64,000 nucleotides of DNA. It comes from Oscheius dolichura (Eukaryota; Nematoda; Chromadorea; Rhabditida; Rhabditidae). Positions 45,801 to 59,215 of the stretch are shown here, one piece after another. The notes under the pieces are model-generated. The model did not search any database and was not told the DNA's origin. It saw only the letters and a program-made list of their open reading frames with translations. Position numbers and translations under genes: made by a program. Each line of letters opens with the position of its first letter. The first letter of the stretch is position 1. Where the stretch lies: contig OW051497.1 in the NCBI GenBank assembly GCA_932521035.1, positions 372,001 to 436,000 on the forward strand, in the 5' to 3' direction.

Positions 45801-48800
45801 ATGGCGTAGTTACACCAGTCTAATCTTTATGCATAGAGTCCATAACTTCCAAGTTCCGATATATTTGTTCGGTTTGCCAAGAGCGAGAGAGAGAGAGAAA
45901 TTTAAATCAGGAACGCGGACTATAGCTGCTCCTTAATATTAAAGAAATGCTCAAAAATAGAAACAAAGACCAGCTCAATTCGCGCAACCCTTTTTCATGA
46001 ATTATTTCTGAGATCTAGAACTTCCAGTTGCAATTCGGGCAGAAAATGGACAATGACTCATTTTTTGGCTGAAAAACAGGGAAGACAACGAGGAGGAATC
46101 TGTCTAGAAGATGTTTTTTTCCTCCGGTAGGTCAGACAAAGCAATGCATGGTTGAATAAATGACGGCTGTTCAAAGGAAGGGGTTTCCTGAGGTTTGGAG
46201 AGGAAATTCGTCTTCTTCCCGGGAAACCATCCCGCTCTTTAGGGTAAATTCTCTGCCGAGTGAAGTAGAAAAAAATAGAACTCATAGAAAAGCCCCACCT
46301 TGATTTAGCAGGTACAGAAGTTCCAAGGTCTCCTCTTGCGAGAGAGGATAATACTTTTGCCGCACTTGAGGTTTTCCTCCCTTTGACGGAGCCTTTCCAG
46401 CTATTAATGGCGCCTGGAAAAGATTTTCAAAAAGTATATTTAATAACTAAGATGAGAGATTAAACTAACCAGTTTGATTAATTCATCTAAAGAGCTGACA
46501 ACTTTTTGGCGCGGCATGACAGAGCATTTATGCGCTAGAGTAGCCCACGTGAATATATTCGCAGGTTCAGTCAATTTTTCCTCCCCGATATAGATTGGTT
46601 CCCTCTAAATGTAATACCTTTTCGTGTCCGAGATCTTCTTGACTTTCAGAGGCTGATAATGGTAACATCGATGTCGCTCGCGGTCGCTGCCTCGTTCGTA
46701 GAAGGCCCTGAAAAACATTCAAATGTTCAAAATGCTTCAGTCGATTTCACGAATCCAGACAGATTACTAATTTGGAACAAGGAACACTCTTGGAGGAATA
46801 AATAGAATAAAGATCGGTCTTTGTTGGTGTCTATGTACAAGTCAGCTGGCACCAGGGGTTGTATACGCAGCAAGACTTATTCAAGGATTAACAACAGGGG
46901 AACAAGCGTTTGGGCACAACTTGCATTCACTCTAAGTTTAGATAAGGGGGAACGTTTCTATTTGAGGGAGTTCTTCTTTTAAAAGAACAGGCAAGTGGTC
47001 AAACTGTTGTAGGCATTGGTTTTCATCCTAGGGAATCCCGACCGAAGATTGCTACTTCAAGAACTTCTTCATCTTTTTCTTCCTGACCAAAACAATAATC
47101 ATAAGCGTTTTGAGGTACAACATAACAATACAATATATGCGTGCCCATACCAAAAATTCCTCACGCGCTTAATTTACTCAGCATTGAACAAAATATAGAA
47201 GTGCCGCCTTTTTGAGACACCAATTCTTTTCTCTCTAGCAGTTCAAATTGTAGGGGAGTAATACCTGGTTTACCCAAGAGGTGGTTGTTTAGCCAGCGCT
47301 TTCTGTAAAGAGATCAAAAAGAATTAGGAGATCGCTCAGATTGAGGTTATCTCAGATACTTATAGAAAATCAGTATCATTCAAAAGAGGTTTACATTATG
47401 CTAACACGAAAATATGAAGCGAACAATTCGTCGTAACAAGAGTAAAGTATAATTACGACTGTGATCAACGAATCTTCAAAAGAATCTGCAAATGACAGGG
47501 GAGACTAGGGGGTGTACGCGAAGATCACCAGAGAGATCGCTGCATTCCTTGCAAAACTAGGATTTAGAGCTTAGAACACTTAAATTTTGGAGTCTGGAAT
47601 TCTTTTTATTCGAGTTCTTGACTGACTCTATAAGAAAAAAAGAATAGTAGGCTTTTTCGGGTTCCAGGACCCAGTGAGAGATCTCTCTGCTGTTCTGGAT
47701 AATTTAATTATCAAGAAAGAATAAAGATACCAGAGCCCAGGATAATTAACCACTGCTCGAGAATAAGCTCTCTATTGGAATTTTCGTTTTGGAACACTTC
47801 CGAATATCTACTCAGACAGAAATGAAGAGGTCCCCTGCAACCAGAGAGAAGTTCCTCATTGGGCTCTTGAGCTCCTGCTCTTTTTTATTCCACCCTTTCT
47901 AATTCAATAATTGTTCCATTGAGAGAACAGCAGCCGCCGTGTTACACTCTTATAGAGAGAAGACAACCAATTGGTCTTCGTGGAAGATAATAATTAACCC
48001 TGGGGATACAATAACTCATACTGGGTGGGGAGGCATGAAATATTACCGGGGTCTTGACACATTCGAATAAATAGAAAGGGAAGACGTTCGGGGCTCTCAG
48101 ATAGTTCAAAACAGCTGGGGTAAGTGGGTTGTATCACTTTTTTACGAGGGTCGGATGCGTGGGAAGGATAATTTTTGGGAAGGAGGTCCGAACCAGCTGG
48201 GGGACACCTGCTAAATGCTTCCCTTTCACCTTCCCAAAACAAATTTAAAGACATAAAAAATAGTAAGAACACTTATTGAACGGATTCTCGCCAATCAACG
48301 AGATAGATGCATGTTTTCGGGGGGAAGTTCTCCCTGGTGGTGGCAGATGGTTTTCGGGATCTCAATCATTCAAACAAAAATTACAACAACTCGGACCGGA
48401 CATATACACAGCAATATAAAAAATAGAGAAAGATAAACTAACCGAAGCAAAGAAGCCTCCGCCGCCTTTGGGGGTTAGTCCAATGTGCACATCAGTCTGT
48501 ACGTTAGGTGTTACATGTTGCATGAACATGGGAGGGGCTACGACGACCTGTTAATATAGAGATTAGTTAGGTTTAATCCAGTTTATATTTTAAAGGACAG
48601 TCAGGGCTACAGTATACAGGTTAATTGAGGTCAAAACTTGAAGAATAAAGGTGGGTAAATAGAATTTTTGCCGGGATTTTATTGAAAAATAGCTGGAACG
48701 GCAAAGATGCCGCTCAGACACCTCAAGTTTAATATTTAGACTTTGGAGTTGCTTTCAAACCAGATACTTCAGACTGAAAGCTTCCCGACTGTCCCTTAAA

Positions 48801-48976
48801 ACCAATAAAAATCTTTTAAACTCCAGTTTTACGGGATACGAAAGCTTGTTAATGGGTTAAAAGGGAAGTATGTTAACCTGAGTAGCTACACCGGCAGACG
48901 ACGTCTTGTTCCGATTTCCTGAAGTCGATCGGGAGATCCTCTTGCTCATGTTTGGGGCCCCGACGGGCAGCACCAT
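39846..48976 (-). CDS. Long minus-strand gene, unknown family
   Basis: Nine exons are supported: 48976-48878, 48547-48443, 47302-47274, 46707-46644, 46604-46470, 46413-46299, 44211-44062, 42685-42423 and 40042-39846. The product starts MVLPVGAPNMSKRISRSTSG, is Ser/basic at the N-terminus, then reads VTPNVQTDVHIGLTPKGGGG, EPIYIGEEKLTEPANIFTWA, RQKVVSSLDELIKLAPLIAG, KYYPLSQEETLELLYLLNQG, HWYGTLITEDFKPE and, at the end, ILESMDIRRKRKTNDHYGLA...ARTKQQ. Phases agree at every junction except exon 7 to 8, where a small exon is probably missing. The 29-nt third exon was found because it corrects the phase. No domain is recognised; a cytoplasmic or nuclear regulatory protein is possible. Two introns exceed 1.5 kb and one contains another gene. 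Confidence 0.68.
43053..43486 (+). CDS. Small nested gene, unknown family
   Basis: Exons 43053-43133, 43169-43321 and 43391-43486 (introns 35 and 69 nt, all phase 0) give 109 residues: MGVMFTVPLEAEREETRQIE, SRSFDNLLITSRMETILNGA, a basic RAEILRIRKKK, and a final ETDLEILLPFIADTINYLLF...IPKIM. It is mostly helical by composition with no signal peptide. It lies on the opposite strand within the ~1.4-kb intron between exons 7 and 8 of the long minus-strand gene. No family is recognised. Confidence 0.55.
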
Positions 48977-51900
48977 GATTAGTTTGTGTGAGGTCGGGTT
49001 AAAATACTAGACTATCTACTATTCTCTGGAAAGGGGGTTAATTAAAGAGATGCAAATTTCCTGCTTCAAGACTCTACACCAGGAAGTTTTGGGAAGAGAG
49101 GGATGGAAACGGGCAAGTTGGAAGTTGTTTTTTCAGCAGCTGTAGTACTGATAGCTCTCAAAATGTTGGCTTGAAGCCGGACTAACCAACAATGGAACAA
49201 TCAAAGAAAACGCGATGCTTGGCACACTCTCCCGATTCGAAGATAACTAGAGCCACTGGGATAGTAATAGAGAGCCTGCACGAGAAGCTCAATTAGTGCT
49301 TTCGTTTGGGAGCTTATCTCTTGTAGATCATCTGGCTGGAAGCTTGGGAGGTATTGAAAACAAAGACGAAGAAACAAAAGCCAGACAATTTCTCTCCAAG
49401 GACGCTTTCATCTTGGAAGACAGGAAGGGAAGACTTTTAAGTGTAACATGTTCTCAAAAAGTGAGGAGACCTTACAAAAAGACTACTAGAAGACTTTAGC
49501 CCCTGTTTTGAATATTTCTCAGCACCAGTTAATGAAAACCAGTGAACGGAACAGGAAGAGCCGAGTAGTTTTGTTGTCCAGGCCAACCTTACTTGTCAAA
49601 TGAAATTAGCTTGATATTCCCTGTCGTATAGTGTTAATTCGTAAAGAAGACTCGGAAAAATTGGGAAAAACAAAAAAAAACTGAAGCTCTTCCAATGGTC
49701 ACAAGGGGCAATTATGAGCCATAAAGATGATAGACCGACAAGTGGGAAAAATGGTGCCCTTCGTCGAAAGGCTACATGTGTGATTTGACACGCCATTATA
49801 TGATTGAAGATGTGTATTCTCAGAGGGACCTCCGGATGCACTCCCCCTCCAATCAGTGAAACCAAATGACCGCCCAAGGAGAGCAATTCAACAGGCAATT
49901 AAAAGTCGAGTTTTGTAGCCAATTTTTAGCTTTTTAAAGAAATTTTTTAAAGAAAAAATGGAGTTCGAAAGCTCGTAGGAAGTGCCTATTTTTATAGGTG
50001 CAAATAAATTTTGGGGGAGTAGATTTATTTGACAGCTGTTTTCTCCTCCAGAACAGATCCTCTTTTGCCTGGTTGGATGCAATCCAGCTTGGTGTACAAA
50101 TGAAATTATACTTGAGTATGGAAGCGTATTCAACATCGAATTTGGATAAACCATTTAGTCGACATGAAAAATTCTGCTCTCGAGTACTGATCCCGAAAAA
50201 CCAGGCATTTTTACTAAAGAAAGAGGTCTAGAAACCGAAGAGGAAACAAAAAATGCTTGGATCTTACGCTAAAGGCAAACAAAGGAGGACACAAAATTGG
50301 CATCCTCTTCCCATAAATGGAAAAATTCCGGGATCACGAGTTTTACAAGACTCCTACGCGGGAGGCCCAGTTTTACCTTGAAAATTCAGGTCTGGAGCGT
50401 TTTGTCGAAAGTGGGTGTACAAGCAAGACTACAGTAACTATTACAAAGAAAACTCCTCTAAAATTGCAGCCCGATTCTCAAGAAAAAGACGAATAATCAT
50501 TCAAAATACCGAATTTTGGCTCGTAATGGTAACCACGATGAGACCTAGACGTCTAAACGGGTAAGATTGTTGTTTCCGCCCTACCACGATTCTTAGGTTA
50601 CCACAGTAGATATCGGAAGGACCGGCAGCAGCAGTCTGACCGGAAACGCGAATTTTGACACCAAATTTTAAAGATCGCAGAACCGACTGACAGGTGTAAC
50701 CCGAGTATTTCCCGAGTCTTGTCTAAATAATCCATAAAATTTAAGAAAGGAAGGATAAGTCTGTAAAAATGTATAAAAGACGTTTGTTGTTGAGGAATTA
50801 CAACATCAAGGTGTGAACGATTGCTCGATAGCTAATCAGCCGAATGAGCCATGTGTTCTAAGGGGGAAGCCCTCTAATTTGTCAATGTCATTTTTTCAAC
50901 AAGGATCGGTTGCCGTCAATTGCTTCTCAGCCGGTGACACAGAGCAAGAAAAAATGCGACTGAAAGACGGATAATAAGGAATAATTTGTCTTAGGGAGGA
51001 TCAGACGTCTTTTGCAGGATGAGGGTCCGATTTACACGGGAGAACACTCAAGCAAACAGCTATCATCTTTCACCGGGTTGAGAGAGACGCGAAAAGAAAC
51101 GCTATATTCACTATCACTGATACATAATCTCCTAATTGACACTTATTCCCTCACGCGACGTTTTTTCCTCCCAATTGGCGTTCCATTACTCTTGACGGAT
51201 GGCCTGGGGACAGGGCGTCACTACAAAAAGTTTCTCTCTAAACGTTTCCCACTGTCTCTAGTTTTTAGGGTAAGAAGCAGATTTCAAACATGTGTGAGGG
51301 TTCTCAATATGCCCAAGAGGTGCTGTGCTCACCGACCACCTATACCTTGTTGCTTTCTTATCAGCATTGGGTTCAGCAGTTCAAGGGACGCTTTATGTTT
51401 TGCTCAGGAGCAGAAAGGACAGGATCTGAAGCATATTTTATTCAAGAGGGCCCCTTGAACGTCATGGTCCTGAGTAGAAAGTAGCCCAAAATCTCCTGAA
51501 TGTAACCCTGCGAAGAGTTCTGCTGGGAAAGTTCTTGTGTGAGCCCCAAAGCCAAAAAATGGAATCTACCGTAATCTTGTTCAGTCTCTCTACCGATGCC
51601 CTTTTCCGGCATATTAGTGAGAATAATACAGTTGTGGTTCCTAGAAGGAACCATGCCCTCTTGTCTAATCATCTTGTTTTCATTACATTCTTTCCCAGAC
51701 ACCGATTGTACTCTTGTCAGCTGTTCCCAGAATGCAACAATCCTGCTCGTGGAAATCAAAGAAAAAATAGATGTACATATTTATTGACTAATCACAAGGA
51801 AACATGTTACAAATGAAGTGAGATCTTTGAAAATTGAAGATTCGGAAATAAAAGTAACAGAAAGCCGATGCGAATCTCCGCTTTGAAAATAACGACAAAA

Positions 51901-51999
51901 TAATTGGAATGGAGGGGTTTGACTTAGATTTTGAGGTGGTGTTTTAGTTGAAAGAGGGATATAACATTGAAAAGTATATACAAAGGTTACTGTAGGATG
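48977..51999. other. 3-kb stretch without a supported gene
   Basis: A 148-codon plus frame at 51012-51458 and others are open, but composition and lack of splice structure argue against coding. The region is the likely promoter side of the gene starting at 48976. Confidence 0.45.
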
Positions 52000-52352
52000 C
52001 TAATGGTGGGATTCCATGTCGTCGTCTGACTCGGTCTCCTTATTGCTCCCTGCGCAAAAGTATTTGTGACGCTCGATGTTCTGCAGCTGATCCATGACAT
52101 CCGTAACTTGTCCAACACTGAAAAAGAGTCATTATTTTCAAGATCCGTGTTTTTTGGCCGGCTTGATGGGTAGAAATTCATCCGCGGTGCTGTGTCTAGC
52201 AGCTGTTTGAGATTATAATAAACAGGCGAAAGTGAAAACCTTTCTAAAAGTTTCTGTTTAATGTACAATGGAGGGAGGGGGATGTCTAGTGCGCTAGAGC
52301 CTGCCGCCTGATCCGCAGCTGGCAGGGCAGAGTGGCGACGCCGCTGTGGCAT
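52000..52352 (-). CDS. Small acidic-tailed protein
   Basis: Exons 52352-52240 and 52117-52000 join in phase 2 and encode 76 residues: MPQRRRHSALPAADQAAGSS, IPLPPLYIKQKLLES, a helical VGQVTDVMDQLQNIERHKYF and an acidic end NKETESDDDMESHH. The size and helical core resemble small coiled-coil subunits of larger complexes, but no family is recognised. An alternative first exon at about 55070-55022 (MAMPQLHTDRWRQRIFK) would splice in phase 0 to a CCACAG acceptor just inside this exon (52343), replacing MPQ by a longer N-terminus. Confidence 0.6.
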
Positions 52353-54504
52353 TAAAAAACACCGGAGATGATACATTCTCCTATTTTTAGACGTTCTTCC
52401 TGTCTGTTCGAGAACTTAGGTCATTTCTCCCTAATCACTGGGGCAATCCTAATCACACGCCATTGCAGACAAAGGAGAACTCTGCTGTCCCCAGAGGGTC
52501 TGCCCTAACATGAGTTATAAATTCCCTCATAAAGTGGGAAACGACTTTCTCAGAAAACGACTACAGCTAATAGTAGACTGCTCAAAAGAACAGCAGACCA
52601 CTTCAATCAACTCAAGCTGCCTAATTTCCTGGGGATTCTATTCTTATACGCTTAGGAAGGGGATTTCCCGTCTCGCCTTTATTTTGGGTATCCACTTCTT
52701 TCTGTAGTGACCAAAGCACGCGTAAACACTGTGATCACTTGAGTAAAAGTAGGTAAGCAGCTGAGTATTCAATCCTTCTTTAAATATTCCGTTAACTGAT
52801 CCCTACAGTAAGAAGAGCCCGCGTTCTTAATCTCTGATTTCCCATAAAACATGTTTTTTCGGGTAAAACACCAGCTAACAGAATTCCGGTCATGCATAGA
52901 CGAGTACTACTGCTGCTCTTGTTTTGTCTAGGCGGAGAACTTTGCCTTGTCCTCGAGGAGCCAACCGGAAATAGGATCATATTTCATTGACCGGTCACAA
53001 CTCTCAGCTGATTGCTCTCTTCCTAGTCAGTGAGCTCTCTTCCCGGTTAGATAGCGGTATCTCCCCAAGCGACAGCCTATATAAGGGGGTCCACAACCGG
53101 AAAACAATTCTCTTTTCTGTTATAGGATTAGTAGCTTGTCTACTGTCTCTATGTAGTTGTTTTGACTAGGGAGATTTCCCTTTATCAGCTTATATCCCAA
53201 TGTTCTGTTTGGGAACCTGGGCGCCCCGGGTAGAAAAGCCGATAATGTACTGTGCCTCAGCGATACTCTCCATCTAACTCACGTTTCCTGGAGACCCGAA
53301 AAGTCATTCCCTTCCGTCATGAGTACCTTCCCGTCATGAATTACTTCCTTGTTTTTCCCATCAGCTAGTGTACTCCATCAAGTATTCATATTTCCGTTAG
53401 TGTGTGCGACTACCGTACCCAATGAGTCTATTTTTGCTACGAACAAAGGGGGAGGGGAGAAAGAAAAGAAGGAGAAGAAGTTTCTAGATGGGCCGGTAGC
53501 TACATATCAAAAGCAGCTTTAGGAATGTTTGCACAGTCCCGCGACCACTACGCTGAACTGTGACCTAATGAAGTTTTGACCTCATTGTCTCTACCTCCCT
53601 CCTTGGGGGCGGCTGGCATCTACTGACCAGCTCGCATGTGGTCTCACTAATCCCCCTCTTTCATATAGCCCCCTCTGGTCTTCTGCCCCTTGTCTAGTCG
53701 CCTAGAAGGAGGCCGTTCCCCTAGCATTAAATATTCACCTTCGTTGTTGCCAAATGCCGCTCATTCTTAAGAGAGCAGCCGATTTCTGGGCTTCTCCCTT
53801 TATTTTTGGCTCGTCGGAATTCAAACAAAGATCCACTTGATATCCCGAACCCGTGTTATTTGTAACCTTTTTTGCGGGATGCGCTCAGAATAGAAGGTTA
53901 ACCTTATTTTCGATGAATAGGCTCACAATGATCTTAAAATGACGCCATAGTTTAATTTTGAGGCCACCCCGCCCTTATCAAAATGCGTGGTCAAGAAGGG
54001 AGCATACACACGAGGTAGGAGGAGATACTTGTCATTTTACGACGACGTATTTTACGAGTTGCCTGTCCTCCGCATTCGAGTCCTGTGATTATCCGCCTCC
54101 CCCCTAGACAGATGTAATACTTAGCAATTCTAATATATCGTCCTGCTGACATTTAACGTGTTGTCGTGGTCCTGCGCTCTGCCTGCCATCCCACAAAAAG
54201 GTTATTGGCCTGCTCCCCGTGTGGAACAAAGCATCATTTAGCGAAATCCCTGACGTCATGAGCTCTTGAGAGAGCACGGCGTAACATCTTCCCCGTTAGC
54301 TGAGTTATATTTTACTCTCCTACGACTCGGCGGAACAGGAGGAGACAGCCAGCTGGCTCGAACCGGAATCACCCTACCTATCTTCCCTTGTCAGCCACTT
54401 CGACCCCACTCTTTATCACCGAACTGTTGTCTTGAAGACGTCTTCCCTTGACGTCAAACCTTTTTCCCTCTCTTGCTCTTGCCTAAAGATAAGACGTAGT
54501 TTGT
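52353..54504. other. No gene seen; becomes pyrimidine-rich
   Basis: No supported coding region. From ~53 kb the plus strand turns C/T-rich, the reverse of the 36-52 kb stretch, consistent with a change of transcription direction. A TGACGTCA site lies at ~54252. Confidence 0.4.
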
Positions 54505-54552
54505 ATGCAGGAACCACTTCTGCAACTGCAATCAACAATAAACTTCATTGGT

Positions 54553-57500
54553 ATGTCCGAATTTTCTGAAGAATTCACGGATCACGAAGGTGAACGCGGT
54601 CACGACATCAACGACCAGGTTGGTTCAAATTCTCAAGAAGGGGCTCCCCTTTCTGTTCACAGAGGGTGTTTTAATCTCCCAGTTTTAAACACTAGATTTC
54701 TGGTGCCTCAGGGGGTCGGATTACCATTTTAAAAAGTTCAAAGCCACGATTTAGAGTGGGGGGAAGCTTTTGTCTCTATTGCCCAGTTGGGAACGGAAAG
54801 GGGAACTCATTTCCCTCTCTCTCAGGCTTCGCGGCAAAATTGGATAATAAAAGGAGAACAGACGGGACAAAAGACTAACAATTTGAAAAGGGTCCTAGAC
54901 TGAAAATTTGGCCAAAGAACTGGTTGAAAAGCAAGGCGATTTTTCTTTGTAACCATTTTTGTCGGACTCTTCTGCCATTCTCGGGGGTCTTTGATTCTTA
55001 TCTTTTTTTGTAATTTTACCTTGAAAATGCGCTGCCTCCACCTGTCAGTATGCAGCTGCGGCATGGCCATTTTTCCTGCTACTACGCTTAGTTTTCATAA
55101 TTTATGAGATTATTACCAGCGCTACTCGGAAAAGTTAACGTCTAGTCTCACTATTTTTAGGAATAATTATGAGTTTAATAAGCTTACTCTCCAGGGCAAG
55201 GAGGCCCACGTTTTCGGGGAATTGACAATAGCTTCCGGGTTCGCATGTCTTTCACACATAACGCTTGCAACTGGCTGCAACTAAACGCAACCCAATCCCA
55301 TCCATATTAAACAATATGGACGTGTTGCTTACGTGGGAACGGATATTTGCTCATCTTTGCCCCCGGAAGTTCCCTCGTCTTTTAGTTAAATGTCTCTCTA
55401 GCAGTTATAGTCGACCTGATCTTCTTGTTTTTTCCACGGGGGGAATCAACGTCAGAGAGTAAATATTGCTTCCGGACGGATGTGCCTGATGTGGCCACCT
55501 CCATTAACAACGTGTTCACTGGTGGGAAAAGGTCTCTCCCTTCAGTTCATCCGGTCCATGAACGTTCATAAATTTCCATTCAAAATTGGACTCGCGGTGC
55601 ATTTGCCCCTCCGAAAATATTCTCAGATTTCTCTCCTTGAAGTTCATTAATCGTAAACTTTCGCGTGGGTATAGTATTTGAGAAGATCGTATGAAAATAG
55701 ATCCTCTTTCTCTCTCTTCAAACTCAGTGACGTCTAAGGGACGAAACGTTTAGTAAATACCGAGAAAAGTCAACATCCCGAACGTTCCGCCAGGAAGTCT
55801 GTGTGATCAAAGCTTTAGTTCTTGACCTTGACTTGCCTTTTTTCGACGGGGACCGGCATTCTTTCTAGTTCATTAATTATGACCTAGAGTATTCTTTCTC
55901 TACTTCCTTTTGTTCTACTACCGTAGTGAATATAACAGAGCAACTGGTGTCTAATTCTATGGCCCCTGTTGCGCTCTTCGGTGCCTTTCCCTCTTTGAAA
56001 CATCACCTCATTGTCACTGATCCTTTCACACACATATACACACCATAGAGCGGCTCACTCACACCGGCAGCCACTCTCCTTAATAGAACCCAGAGGATCT
56101 GCTCAGCGTCATCTAAGATTTATAGCTGCGTTCCCTTGTTGCGACAGGTGGGAGGGGATCAGAGACGACGTTTCTCAGAATCTCCCCCATTTGTTTTAGT
56201 CTAATTCTTAGAAGCCCCTTCCGGGAAGAATGCTTTTATCCAATAATTCGGCATCTTTTCGCGGCAGTCTCACCAAGAATAAAGGTCAATTTACTTCCGC
56301 ATTCAACGAAGAAGAATGGCCACCACGCCTCCCACCGCGGTCACCTTGGAAGTCCCCGGCATTAGTAATTCTGACAAAATATTAGCGTCTGACTAAATAA
56401 TCCCCGTAGTGGAGGGCTTCTAGCACTTATTTCTTTCTTGGCATAGGCCCAGATCCTCCTCCTTTTGAAATTTGTTTACTGACCGATCCAGAGGGTTTCT
56501 GCCATTTTAAACCGTGGATTGTGACTCATTTCACAACCAGCGGGGTCATCTGCCATTTGGCTATTTACATACGATGGTGCCCTTCGCCCCCTTGCCCGTT
56601 TTTCACACCTGCCGGATGATTAATTACGCTCACTTCAGCCGCCATCACACCCCCTCTAATTTGTTCAGTTTTCTACTCTACTCATTAGAGAGCAATTGAG
56701 GAAATGCTGCTTTCCAAGGAGAGAGCGAGAAAAAAATACTCCCGTCATTTGAAAATCAAGACCCCGCGCAGTAAATCAGTTCACCCTAGCGCAAAGCCGC
56801 CTCTACCCCTTTTTATATGAATGTGCTCTACGTACGTCATTAGTCCAGGGTCCGGGGGACTCAAATTTGAGAAGGGCCCCCTCTAGACAGCGGCCAACAG
56901 ATTTTTTTATTGGTCTCGAGAGGTGGAGCTTTGATTTTGCTTTGGGGATTGTTTTCCCGCCCAGCGGCGCACTTCCCGTTTACAACTCGCGGCTGGAACA
57001 CGGAAGAGTGTTTTTCAATCGGAGCAGACTACGACAAAATTGTGCTCCTGTTCTCATGAGAGCATTTTGGACAATTGGGGAGCCGAATTTGGAAGACCCT
57101 CTTGAAAAATCTTCTTTGATCTGTTCTCAAATTTCATTTTACCCGAATTCTTCCCGCTCTCTCCCTCCGAATCAAATTCCCCGTCTCTTTCGGCCCGCTG
57201 CCTATAATTTTATCTTCTCTTTCCGCTCTATCTCTCCCTTCTCTCTTTCCCATTTCTCTCGCCCGGGTCCTAGAAGAGCCCGTGCGTTCTTCTTCCTCAC
57301 TCTCACTTTCCTTCCTCTGCCCCCACCAGCTGTCAGGACTCTACGGACACTATGACGTCAATAAACGACGCAAATAGAGCATATGCGCGAGTGAGGTGCT
57401 CCTTCTGCAAGCATTGCGAGCGTTTTCTCTCGAAATTTTGAAGCGCAAACCTTTTTGACCTCCCGCGGCCTTTTTACCTGCGTCAGGGAGAAAAAATGCG

Positions 57501-59215
57501 AGAACTCATGATTTTTTTTTCCAGATGGTAACAGCACAACGCACCCATCGTACCTCGATATGTTCAACGGGTGTGCCAGAATTCTCTGGCGAAAACATAG
57601 ATCTTTGTGACAGGTAGGAGACAGTAGGATCTCTCATGAAAGAATTCTCTTTAGATATACCTACATCGATTCTATGGAACATCTCATTGGGTTAGGTGGA
57701 TATGGAGTTGTTTTCAAGGGCTTCGACACTAAAACAGCTAGAGATGTGAGTAAAACGGACCCTCAAGGGCTCAATCACGTCATTCCAGGTCGCAGTGAAG
57801 CGTATGTCCTGTGTCCACATCAAGGAAAATGAACTCAGGGTTATTAAGTGAGTTTTTTAAAGAGCTATTTCCTTGCGCTGTTCTGTCCTTTTTGTCCCCA
57901 GGAGGGCATAAAATTGCTTTCAAAATTGCTGCAATTCATTCAGAACGGCGCCTTCGGGGAAAGGAAGTGGTAGACAAAGTCAATTGGCCATAAGTGCAGA
58001 GATTACTGTAGAGTTCAATTAGACCCGTTTCTTTTGTAGATCTCTACGCAGTCCATACTTGGTCGGAGTTTTGGACATTTGCTACGAGGACGATTTGACC
58101 TGCTGCCTAGTGATGGAGTTAATGGATGCTGACCTAGAATTCCATATCAAGCAGAAAGCCCTTAATGGAAAGCTCCGTCCCAAAAACCTTAGGTACTTAT
58201 GCACCGAGGACGACGCGATAATTGTCTCCTCAGATTAATAATTGATAACATCGCCCGTGGGTACAAGGCCCTCTTCGATCAAAGAATCGTCCACCGTGAC
58301 ATCAAGCCACAGAACATCCTTGTGAAATATGACAGCTACAATCCGGACCAACTCATCAGTGCCAAAATCACAGACTTCGGTTAGTTTCCTTCTCCTTTTT
58401 CGGGGCGTCTCGCGCAGAGCGAAGGCCACTAGAGACGGGGAAGCGGGGAATTTGGCCTATTCAAGCGTTCCTCCTAACAAACTACATTTAGGTATCGCTC
58501 GAACGCTTGACGAGGATGGAGAGTCGGACTTGTGTAACGTGGCCGGGACTCTGTTCTACATGGCCCCGGAGGTCGGAGCCAACCTGTTGAAGTGCTGTCA
58601 GTATGACTCGAAGGTGGATATGTGGAGCATAGGATGTCTACTGTATCAATGCGTCACGGGAGAGGTAAGGGATCAAACGTTAATTGCAAAATAGCCACGA
58701 TTAGGGGTAAGTGAACCTAGAAAAAATAGGGAAAGCAATAAATACCTAATGAAAAAGGGTCTGGGCTCGGGGAGCAACTTATCCTCTAATGGAAACCCGG
58801 GCCATTTTGACTAACCGAGGGAAATTCCAAAAAATAGAGTCCAAGCAGTTTTACGGCCCTGTTATCTCTTGCACCCGGTGCATATCGGCTCTTTCCAATT
58901 TCTTCTCGGTAAACTTCCAAAAGTTCAACATTTCTGAACCCAAACCTCAAAACAAAGCCATCCAGGGAGAATCCAACATCACAAATCTAATTATTTCTCT
59001 TCCAGATCCCATTTGACGAATGCCTGCTATGTAAACTATTTCTCTACACAGCTGGAGCGAACTTTGAAGCCTATGATCCCCCGGAACTTCCAGAACAGAC
59101 TAGCGAAGAAGTCCAGAATATTATTCATTCCCTCTTGGAAATAGATTCAACCCGTCGCTGCACTCCAAATCAGTTCTACGATACGGTAACCCATTGGAAT
59201 CCCGTAGTTTGTTAA
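54553..59215 (+). CDS. Serine/threonine protein kinase
   Basis: The kinase domain is complete over seven exons: 57525-57613, 57655-57745, 57789-57847, 58040-58192, 58234-58379, 58492-58664 and 59006-59215 (306 residues). Motifs in order are the Gly loop GLGGYGVVFKG, the VAVKR lysine, catalytic HRDIKPQN, DFGIAR, a YMAPEV activation-loop end and DMWSIGCLLYQ. The activation loop (ESDLCNVAGTLFY) and overall layout recall the ULK/IKK-related branch, but this is a guess. An upstream exon, 54553-54618 (MSEFSEEFTDHEGERGHDIN, donor at 54619), joins the domain in phase 0 across a 2.9-kb pyrimidine-rich intron and may be the true first exon; otherwise translation starts at the ATG at 57525, directly after TTTTTTTTCCAG. 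The last exon has a possible donor at 59185 but ends cleanly at TAA. Confidence 0.88.
57513..57527 (+). promoter_or_regulatory. Splice or trans-splice acceptor touching ATG
   Basis: TTTTTTTTCCAG is followed at once by ATG at 57525. This is either the acceptor of the long first intron of the kinase or a spliced-leader acceptor giving a zero-length 5'UTR. Both are normal in nematodes. Confidence 0.55.

Noticed and set aside
46605-46617. A 13-nt GT-AG intron that would join two open frames in the long minus-strand gene
   Set aside because: A normal 39-nt intron (46605-46643) in the other frame works once the 29-nt exon at 47274-47302 is included, so no ultra-short intron is needed.
51012-51458. 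148-codon open frame on the plus strand
   Set aside because: No splice structure, no protein-like pattern, biased toward Leu/Ser/Arg as in random pyrimidine-rich DNA.
56867-57355. 162-codon open frame on the plus strand
   Set aside because: Phe/Pro/Ser/Arg bias follows the C/T-rich composition of the likely kinase intron; no domain.
1985-58012. Recurrent TACTGTAG palindrome in introns and intergenic DNA
   Set aside because: It recurs at several places (e.g. 27545, 38297, 58006), but I could not count expected frequency, and no larger shared repeat surrounds it.
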